A stretch of 64,000 nucleotides of DNA from NCBI GenBank assembly GCA_944472135.2, contig OX235263.1, positions 33,843,379 to 33,907,378 on the forward strand. Direction: 5' to 3'. Shown here one piece after another: positions 55,240 through 64,000 of this stretch (its first letter is position 1; each line of letters begins with the position of its first letter). Origin of the DNA: Trichobilharzia regenti (taxonomy: Eukaryota > Platyhelminthes > Trematoda > Strigeidida > Schistosomatidae). The notes beneath the pieces are model-generated. The model did not search any database. It was given only the letters and a program-made list of their open reading frames with translations, and was not told the DNA's origin. The translations under genes and the position numbers were made by a program.

Positions 55240-55740
55240 CAAAGAGTATTTACTTCATGTAATATAAAAGTTTATTTCAAATACTCTGGCTCTCTAGAGG
55301 AAGCTTTAGTGAATATCAAAGACATGGTCCCCAAAATGACACAGAAAAACTGTGCCTACAGGATCTAGTGTTCAAAATGTGAAGCTTGCTGCAAAGGGGA
55401 AATCAGAAGACAGGCGAAGTTCAAAGTGAATGAATATAAGCTGTGCTCGGAACGTCCTTCTAGAAATGAAGTAGTCAAAGGGTGTGGAAAAAAATCAGAT
55501 ATAGCAATGCATGCTATAGATAGCGGACATAACATTGATTTCGACAACGTCGAAATTCTAGGAAGAGGCTTGTATTCATACTAACAAAGGCTGCCCTCAG
55601 AAGCCTTGCATATTTTAACCATATCGAATGTAGTAAATAGAAGAGAAGACATATACTTATCACCTACATGGCAGACTCTAATGGAGAAAAATAGATGAAG
55701 AAATAGAAATCCAATCCTATATTATGGCCATATTATGAAA
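55240..55740 (+). mobile_element. Penelope-like element, endonuclease-region fragment
   Basis: The plus strand reads IAMHAIDSGHNIDFDNVEIL and GRGLYSY (55500-55580), the block after the GIY-YIG motif in PLEs. Frameshifted sequence on both sides resembles the linker and the C-terminus. Other strong PLE motifs are missing. Confidence 0.7.
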
Positions 55741-55744
55741 TATT

Positions 55745-56659
55745 ATCCGGTTTTGACGTGTTTTCAACATAACAAACAACATACACACACTCATACAGAC
55801 AGATACGCATAAATGACAATTTGACATTAGTCATTACAGATATGTAATGACTGTTTGCACTTTCCTACTGGTCCAAAAATATCTACCGAAAAATGATCTT
55901 CAAAGGAACTCAATTCAATTTATGTAATTTTTGACTGTCTATTTTGATGGTTAATAAAATCCAGATAATTCTGCTGAAGAAGCTATGGCTTACGCAGTGA
56001 AAAGCTCAGAAAACCCTTGTTTTTATTTATTTTCTTAGACACTATGGGATTATTTTTAATAATTTAAAATGATTCAATCTGACTTGGCGTTAAAATTGTT
56101 CCAGGAAATTTGTGACATCTACTGTCCGTAAACTTATTATAAAATGTCTATACTATCAACACAAAATGAAGATATGAGGGTAGAAATCCCAAGGTGTGGA
56201 TAAATTAACAGTAGGAATAAAATATTTCAGACTACTTTTACAATAATCAAACGAGACTAAAAACATTAAGATCATTTTTTAATATTTCCATAATTTTTGA
56301 TAACTTCTGTTACCTTTCATATTGCACGGGTTTCGGTTTCCTCTAGAGAAGAAATATTGGAAAAAGATATTTCTCACAGGATCTTCTACTCTCTCTCTCT
56401 CTCCATACGACATAATCATGCACTAAATATCACTCTGAAAGATGAGGGTTTACGTCATTAATATAAAACTTCATGAATCAAAAAGAATTGATACTGAACA
56501 AAGAGTTCTCTTTTCGATAATTTCATTATCAGGCTCTACATTTATACATACATTATAGTGAATGAATAAGTTAGTGTTATGAACGACAATAATGCTGTGT
56601 AAATAACATCAAATCAGTAATATTGATAGATTACAGCTGAATCACATCAACATAGAATA
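55745..56659. other. AT-rich stretch with nothing recognised
   Basis: Short CT run near 56391-56402. No coding motif. Confidence 0.4.
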
Positions 56660-57957
56660 AGCTGAATGTCAGAAGATTTAGGAAGGATAATATTACAAAT
56701 TCATGATTTTATAGTTTCTACTGAAGGCCAGGGCAATAGTAGGGGCTGGACTTGCTTCTTTTGCACACAAATCACTGGTTGTTTGAAGCGAATCGCAATA
56801 GTCTCTGCTGTTTGGAGCATGTGGTGCTTGGATGAATCAAAAAGACATTAAATCGTAATAGGTTTTTCAATGCTGTTTGAGCCCCTATTGTTTAGTAAAT
56901 GGCATATTGATGTTTTCTAAACCCAATAGAGGAAATATAATTTTGAATGTGATGACATCATACTGAGAGATGATTTTATGAGATTCCGTCTCACACATAG
57001 GCTAATGCTGCACTCATGACTAGTCACACCCACATCACTCAACACTAACGTAGGAGGCTTTGCGGTTACGTTGTTTTTCTCATACGCTGTTTTCAACAGT
57101 ACGATGTAGTAATGAAGTTGAGGTTTATATACGTATGTATCTTCAGTGAAGGGAAATGAGCAGTCAAAGCATCGAAGAATGTTATCAGATGGAAGCTGAA
57201 TTAGATTACTAGTACTTCTGCGAGGAAGTGGTGGGGAAAATAAGATTCAGAAATGCATTGGATAACATGGATTTATAAAATGTTACGCACTCTGAAACCA
57301 GTATCACATAACTCTATCTACCAGTTCTCTAAAGGTTAGTTATATTCCATTTCAACAGAATATGGAAATGAGATGTAATATTAGTGTTTGACAATAGATT
57401 TTGGGAGTGATTTTATCCTAGCACTGGAGATACTGATGATGATGATGCTAGATCTGTTTCCTACAAAAAAACTGTAACGCAAATATTTAACCAGCAGAAT
57501 CTATTTTTCCTGTATTGATCATTGTATGAAAATATTGAAGGAAAAGTGAACTGAACTCCTGGCCGTGACTTAAGCTCTGCTCTACTATTTGACTATCAAA
57601 GAGAGATTCACTGTTCCAGTCCCATTCAGAACTTTTCATGACCGCAGACGAGGTTCAAAATAAATTAATCATTCCAAACATGGTCAAAATATTGACTCCA
57701 TATAAAACCATTTGCAAACAGAACACAGAATTACAGCTTGTAGCAGACGTTGTTTAATCATCCTTCTTCATAAGATGTATCTCACTACATTACACAAGCT
57801 AGAGTTGTGTATTCTTCTATTTTAGTGTTTTGGCAACATCCTACACGTTAAATAAATAGATTTGTGGCTGTTTCATGTATTTCAGGTGAATGACCGTCAC
57901 TTATGTGATTAGTTATACTTTTAGGATAATCTCTGTCAATGAATAACAAAAGACTTC

Positions 57958-57995
<38 letters not shown>

Positions 57996-59218
57996 GATTC
58001 CATTCACAAGTGAACATTTTTTACGGTGAAGCATAAATCATTGATAAATGCAGGGCATATATGAGCAGGAACAACTTGTTTTGTCAGTCATTCAAAGATT
58101 TTTTGAAATTTAGAGCTGCTTTTGACCTAATCCCAGACATGACAACTGATTGTGTAGTTTTCGTAAATCCTGCTATATAAACTTTATTTTCAGTATTCTT
58201 CATCCGTAATTTTCTCTATGAAAATATTACTTCCGTAGCTATACGGAATATGTCAGGTCTTTCTTTTAACTCCTTCACGTTCCCAGGGGAACGTAGGGAA
58301 AGAGGTTCGGTAACAGTGGTGTTCTTTATTTCTACGGGATGGGATTGCTGGCCTCATGATCAATTTTCCCTCTTTACTAGTCTTATTATTGGCTTAGCGA
58401 AGTAAGGCCAGGGATCGAAATCCTAACCACCTGCGTGGTTGGTGAGCATTTTACCGCTGTGCCATCAACGCACATGTCAGGTCTCAGCGTGATTAAAAGC
58501 ATCTAAAACATGAAAGTACTTTGAAATTTATTCAATTTCATTACTATCTAACGATCAATATAACTTTAGACAGAAATCACTATTACAACCAATGAAAGAA
58601 TATTCTCCAAACCAGTTCATTTATATGCCATAAAAACGTTACTACAGTAGTAATGTACTTTATGATATCTTTAGACATCACTTTGTAATTATCAACGAAT
58701 GAAAATACTTACAAGTCAATTCTTCGTTATTTTACCTCAAAGAAGGCGGAATCATACAATCCTACGTTTTTAGCATTAACACTAATCGAATAATAAAACG
58801 TTTCTCAGAATCCTCTCAGTAATTTCCGGCCTACCTTATTTTCATCACGTTCTCCAACCACCATGCATCACAGAATAAGCTACCGCATCTCAAACAAGCA
58901 GATTTAAGCATCTTTACATCAAACCACTAAGATTTCGCTACAATTTATTCTACAGCAGAACAGAATGCTACATAAATGCAAATGTGTAACTTTTCAAAAT
59001 TATATTATGACAATGCATTAATTACGTACTTTCGTAACTGCTACCGCCTCTTTAATTTTACAGAAATGCAAATTTTTTCTAGACTTTCTATTAAGAAAAA
59101 CACCGAATAATTCTCTTCAGACACAATACATTAAAAAACGCTTTATCATAAGCAAGGTAACCTTCGGTCTTTAAAAGTAGCGAAACATAGGTCTAGTTCA
59201 TTTTGTTTGAAGATTAAA
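56660..59218. repeat. Tandem duplication, copy 1 (~2.56 kb)
   Basis: Directly repeated by 59221-61771 with about a dozen differences that I could find. It contains a 61-codon frame (56666-56851), a TA run (57961-57992) and a family D SINE (58266-58475). The frame is W/C-rich with no recognised domain. Two bases (TG) lie between the copies, and I see no long homology at the breakpoints. Confidence 0.95.
58266..58475 (-). mobile_element. Family D SINE inside duplication copy 1
   Basis: Minus strand: head GTGCGTTGATGGCACAGCGG, B box changed to GGATTTCGATCCC, D body, and the tail cut to CCCTACGTTCCCCTGGGAAC. It was present before the duplication because copy 2 has it at the same position. Confidence 0.85.
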
Positions 59219-59220
59219 TG

Positions 59221-60515
59221 AGCTGAATGTCAGAAGAATTAGGAAGGATAATATTACAAATTCATGAGTTTATAGTTTCTACTAAAGGCCAGGGCAATAG
59301 TAGAGGCTGGACTTGCTTCTTTTGCACACAAATCACTGGTTGTTTGAAGCGAATCGCAATAGTCTCTGCTGTTTGGAGCATGTGGTGCTTGGATGAATCA
59401 AAAAGACATTAAATCGTAATAGGTTTTTCAATGCTGTTTGAGCCCCTATTGTTTAGTAAATGGCATATTGATGTTTTCTAAACCCAATAGAGGAAATATA
59501 ATTTTGAATGTGATGACATCATACTGAGAGATGATTTTATGAGATTCCGTCTCACACATAGGCTAATGCTGCACTCATGACTAGTCACACCCACATCACT
59601 CAACACTAACGTAGGAGGCTTTGCGGTTACGTTGTTTTTCTCATACGCTGTTTTCAACAGTACGATGTAGTAATGAAGTTGAGGTTTATATACGTATGTA
59701 TCTTCAGTGAAGGGAAATGAGCAGTCAAAGCATCGAAGAATGTTATCAGATGGAAGCTGAATTAGATTACTAGTACTTCTGCGAGGAAGTGGTGGGGAAA
59801 ATAAGATTCAGAAATGCATTGGATAACATGGATTTATAAAATGTTACGCACTCTGAAACCAGTATCACATAACTCTATCTACCAGTTCTCTAAAGGTTAG
59901 TTATATTCCATTTCAACAGAATATGGAAATGAGATGTAATATTAGTGTTTGACAATAGATTTTGGGAGTGATTTTATCCTAGCACTGGAGATACTGATGA
60001 TGATGATGCTAGATCTGTTTCCTACAAAAAAACTGTAACGCAAATATTTAACCAGCAGAATCTATTTTTCCTGTATTGATCATTGTATGAAAATATTGAA
60101 GGAAAAGTGAACTGAACTCCTGGCCGTGACTTAAGGTCTGCTCTACTATTTGACTATCAAAGAGAGATTCACTGTTCCAGTCCCATTCAGAACTTTTCAT
60201 GACCGCAGACGAGGTTCAAAATAAATTAATCATTCCAAACATGGTCAAAATATTGACTCCATTATCCATTTGCAAACAGAACACAGAATTACAGCTTGTA
60301 GCAGACGTTGTTTAATCATCCTTCTTCATAAGATGTATCTCACTACATTACACAAGCTAGAGTTGTGTATTCTTCTATTTTAGTGTTTTGGCAACATCCT
60401 ACACGTTAAATAAATAGATTTGTGGCTGTTTCATGTATTTCAGGTGAATGACCGTCACTTATGTGATTAGTTATACTTTTAGGATAATCTCTGTCAATGA
60501 ATAACAAAAGACTTC

Positions 60516-60551
<36 letters not shown>

Positions 60552-61771
60552 GATTCCATTCACAAGTGAACATTTTTTACGGTGAAGCATAAATCATTGA
60601 TAAATGCAGGGCATATATGAGCAGGAACAACTTGTTTTGTCAGTCATTCAAAGATTTTTTGAAATTTAGAGCTGCTTTTGACCTAATCCCAGACATGACA
60701 ACTGATTGTGTAGTTTTCGTAAATCCTGCTATATAAACTTTATTTTCAGTATTCTTCATCCGTAATTTTCTCTATGAAAATATTACTTCCGTAGCTATAC
60801 GGAATATGTCAGGTCTTTCTTTTAACTCCTTCACGTTCCCAGGGAACGTAGGGAAAGAGGTTCGGTAACAGTGGTGTTCTTTATTTCTACGGGATGGGAT
60901 TGCTGGCCTCATGATCAATTTTCCCTCTTTACTAGTCTTATTATTGGCTTAGCGAAGTAAGGCCAGGGATCGAAATCCTAACCACCTGCGTGGTTGGTGA
61001 GCATTTTACCGCTGTGCCATCAACGCACATGTCAGGTCTCAGCGTGATTAAAAGCATCTAAAACATGAAAGTACTTTGAAATTTATTCAATTTCATTACT
61101 ATCTAACGATCAATATAACTTTAGACAGAAATCACTATTACAACCAATGAAAGAATATTCCCAAACCAGTTCATTTATATGCCATAAAAACGTTACTACA
61201 GTAGTAATGTACTTTATGATATCTTTAGACATCACTTTGTAATTATCAACGAATGAAAATACTTACAAGTCAATTCTTCGTTATTTTACCTCAAAGAAGG
61301 CGGAATCATACAATCCTACGTTTTTAGCATTAACACTAATCGAATAATAAAACGTTTCTCAGAATCCTCTCAGTAATTTCCGGCCTACCTTATTTTCATC
61401 ACGTTCTCCAACCACCATGCATCACAGAATAAGCTACCGCATCTCAACAAGCAGATTTAAGCATCTTTACATCAAACCACTAAGATTTCGCTACAATTTA
61501 TTCTACAGCAGAACAGAATGCTACATAAATGCAAATGTGTAACTTTTCAAAATTATATTATGACAATGCATTAATTACGTACTTTCGTAACTGCTACCGC
61601 CTCTTTAATTTTACAGAAATGCAAATTTTTTCTAGACTTTCTATTAAGAAAAACACCGAATAATTCTCTTCAGACACAATACATTAAAAAACGCTTTATC
61701 ATAAGCAAGGTAACCTTCGGTCTTTAAAAGTAGCGAAACACAGGTCTAGTTCATTTTGTTTGAAGATTAAA
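59221..61771. repeat. Tandem duplication, copy 2 (~2.55 kb)
   Basis: Second copy, differing from copy 1 mostly by single bases, a shorter spacer near 60261, a different TA length (60519-60549) and single-base indels. Four substitutions fall in the first ~90 bases, three of them changing amino acids in the 61-codon frame. Long runs after that are identical. Confidence 0.95.
60826..61029 (-). mobile_element. Family D SINE inside duplication copy 2
   Basis: Same insertion as 58266-58475, with one G fewer in the tail (CCCAGGGAACG on the plus strand). Confidence 0.85.
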
Positions 61772-62300
61772 CAAATCTGTATAGGCGCATTTTCTTTCTT
61801 AGAAAAGCTGAGTAATATAAGTGAAAGATTGTAGAAAAAGATACGAAAACTATGGAAAATAGTCGAACAGTTTTCTGGGCTCTTAAAATTAAACCTAGTA
61901 GTAAGTAATTTAAGTGAAAAGATCAACACGGAGTACGAATCAAGTTGGCTTCAGGGTTTTATACAATATACTTTTCCTGTGTTAAATACTGAAATCTTGT
62001 TTTATCTAGTGGGTAACTGAGACAGTTAGCATTACGCAATCAAGCAAACTGAACATCAGTAAAGTAATACTGTATTTAAAAGGGAATCGGCGACTCGGTT
62101 AATTTTTGCTACCGGTAAATGAATGAATAAGCCCGATAAAGTCGCCCTACTTACTCCAAATTAGGCATTCCTTATTAAATTGGATTATCGCAGCACTTTA
62201 TTACTGTAATTACTAATGCCTTATACTCCACCTTTATTATAACCTTTATGGTCACTTTTAGCTTCTTTATTCTCACAGATAATATTTGATGCCAGGAATA
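61772..62300. other. Stretch with nothing recognised
   Basis: Minus-strand frames ending near 61699 and 62175 have no known domain. Confidence 0.4.
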
Positions 62301-62311
62301 TTTCACTATTA

Positions 62312-62890
62312 AACCGGTGGTCTGTAACAACAGAAGACAAGGGCCGGCAACAGATCGTTCTATTACAGGAATCAGCACGTATTTATATAGATTTCCTGTA
62401 CATTATTATAGCTTATTCAAGTAGGCAAACACAGTCTTCTGATTGGTTGTTTCTGGTTTCTCGGAAAGTTAAGCAGACAAACGCAGTCTACTGTTGTTTC
62501 TCGGAAAGTGAGCCATCTATCTGCGAATCATATTTGCCCACGTTAAGTCTGCTGTGATCGGTTGTTGAATCAACCTTGTTCATATTTTCTTACGGCAAAT
62601 ATTAGTAACCTAAACATTGACGTAGATTAATGTTTACAAATTGGCTAGCAGCCTGCTCTCACCACAGGTCTAGCGGTAGAACACTCGTCAACCGATCACG
62701 TGGTCCAGATTCCCATCTCCAGTCGACGCCCTCCTAAACCTCGCTAAGCCAGTAGTAAGGTTGGTAGAGAGGGGAGGTTAGGTGTGGGTCTAGAAATCAC
62801 AAACCATAGAAATAAAAAACCAACTGCTGCTGAAACGTGCTCTAGCTTGCAGCCCTATGTTCCACTTGGAACGAAGAGGAATAAAAAACT
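62312..62890 (+). mobile_element. Family D tRNA-SINE split by the solo LTR
   Basis: The head begins at 62312 (AACCGGTGGTC) and resumes at 62671 (TAGCGGTAGAACACTCGTCA). Then follow a B box-like CCAGATTCCCATC, the D body (CCTAAACCTCGCTAAGCC, GGTAGAGAGGGGAGG) and the tail CAGCCCTATGTTCCACTTGG with GAATAAAA. Confidence 0.8.
62323..62666. mobile_element. Solo LTR (3 of 3) inserted in a SINE head
   Basis: 344 bases from TGTAACAACAGAAGACAAGG to CTCTCACCACA. GGTC at 62319-62322 and 62667-62670 is the 4 bp target duplication. Removing the LTR and one GGTC restores CCGGTGGTCTAGCGGTAGAA, the A box region of a tRNA-SINE head. An internal partial duplication (GTTTCTCGGAAAGT twice) distinguishes it from the other two LTRs. 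Confidence 0.88.
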
Positions 62891-64000
62891 TGCACTTGAA
62901 AGAACCTAATTGTTCTGTGAACTCAAGTCTAATCCTTTCTCGCAGAGTCGTTTCAATCGTATAATTCCATCATATCAGCCGGTAAGAGATTGTTATTTGT
63001 TAACATGAATTAGAAAATAATCAACGTGTTACGAAGGTGGCTTTATGCTCATAATTATTTGATTTTATTTGATGCGCCCAATCTTTGGTTTAGCTATTCA
63101 GGCATTCGATTGTTAGGCGACATAATACAATGGAGTTAGTTTGCTTCGTACACTGTTTTAGTTGTTTCAGATTAGAATTAAGTTAAAGACAGAAAATCAC
63201 ATCATAACGTGACTGTAGGGTTCGAATTCCTCTAAGATTGTTATTTTTATTCCATTTGTGACTGTCACTTGGTTGTACTAAATTGGATTTGTCTTGTGAG
63301 TAAATTAAGTTTCCTACATATGGACAGTCTGTGAGCTGCACTCTACTGAATACTTACGATGCATAAATTACGCAATAGTTTTTTCCTGAACTCCATCCAA
63401 TGATTTGCTTTGTAGTTATTGCGAACTTAACTGGAAGACAGGATATTAATTTCCCTAAAATGAAAAATCAAGACATGCAACACAGTGCTACAAGACATTG
63501 ATCCTAGCCCAAATGAATGATTGGCAGCTCGTTTTATTGTGACTGTGATTAATGCAGATGAGTCTTTGAGCTGTCAACAACCCTTTTAAGACAGACTATG
63601 TGCTTGGCCGACGGTTGTCAGTATGTACAAAAGTACGTCTAGCGTTTTCTATTGTATGCCTCCATGCATCCGAAATTCATCCAAACAGTTTCTGAACTTC
63701 GCCATGACAAACGTAGGACTAAACCCATTTCCCAAACTCATTTTTCTGCTTACAACACCTACTACGCATAAGAGTGTCGGCTAAAGGCTCTCCGCGTGCT
63801 TTCATTTGTCAGGTAGTAAGAAGGCTGTTAGAGGGTAGTAAATGCACAAAAATGTAGATTATCATCAGGAAAGTAACCATTCTTACCAAGACACTATCTA
63901 AGGAAAAGAAAGGCTTGTTTAAGGCTGAACAAATCATTATGACACTATAATTTTTGTGTAAGGATGAATATATCATTGCGTGTGCTATTGATAAACTTGT
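62891..64000. other. Stretch with nothing recognised
   Basis: AT-rich to the window end. No domain-bearing frame, repeat or RNA motif that I can identify. Confidence 0.45.

Noticed and set aside
56666..56851. 61-codon frame in the tandem duplication as a real gene
   Set aside because: It is doubled only because the DNA is duplicated. There is no recognised domain and no splice or promoter support. Noted in the duplication finding instead.

Overview
The window looks like AT-rich, gene-poor nuclear DNA of a blood fluke, most likely genus Schistosoma. The evidence is its set of mobile elements: SR2-like RTE-clade LINEs, Penelope-like elements (PLEs) with YVDD reverse transcriptase and GIY-YIG endonuclease remnants, ~340 bp solo LTRs with 4 bp target duplications, and several tRNA-headed short repeats. 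Two of the short-repeat families clearly carry hammerhead ribozymes, one of them of the Sm-alpha satellite type. I see no operons, prokaryotic genes, rRNA, CRISPR array, or complete protein-coding gene. Every open frame over 60 codons is a decayed retroelement, part of a repeat, or a chance frame. The best host-gene signal is a 20-codon ATG-to-splice-donor segment at 40703-40762.

Layout: 0.77-1.27 kb is a head-to-head pair of hammerhead repeats (family B). 1.3-2.7 kb holds PLE, LINE and SINE fragments. 3.0-3.85 kb holds a PLE-type hammerhead and a tandem dimer of family A hammerhead repeats split by a family C SINE. 4.6-5.1 kb is a decayed inverted repeat (family F), 5.5-6.4 kb a PLE, and 7.4-9.6 kb two LINE fragments. 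10.0-10.5 kb is a 1.x-unit tandem of family B, and 13.9-15.2 kb a LINE carrying a 598 bp inverted family A insertion with a 13 bp target duplication. 15.4-16.3 kb is an element with ~140 bp terminal inverted repeats. 18.5-20.6 kb holds families E and B. 21.7-26.5 kb is a dense LINE/PLE cluster, 27.7-30.8 kb a PLE with a nested SINE and two solo LTRs, and 32.8-39.2 kb mixed PLE, E, B, LINE and C copies. 40.7-43.1 kb holds the candidate first exon, a LINE and SINEs. 46.6-55.7 kb holds LINE, SINE and hammerhead copies. 56.66-61.77 kb is a ~2.55 kb tandem duplication. 62.3-62.9 kb is a solo LTR inserted into the head of a SINE.

How they fit together: the LINEs and the family D SINEs share a 3' tail, which suggests D is copied by the LINE machinery. 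SINE families C and D share one tRNA-like head on different bodies. The hammerhead repeats (A, B, E) encode self-cleaving RNAs of roughly 330-400 nt unit length. A and B occur repeatedly as 5'-inverted (head-to-head) insertions, as expected for reverse transcription of multimeric or circular RNA with twin priming. PLE ends carry a separate class of very small hammerheads whose stems covary between copies here. Boundaries of decayed repeats are approximate, and all family assignments come from reading the sequence without a database search.
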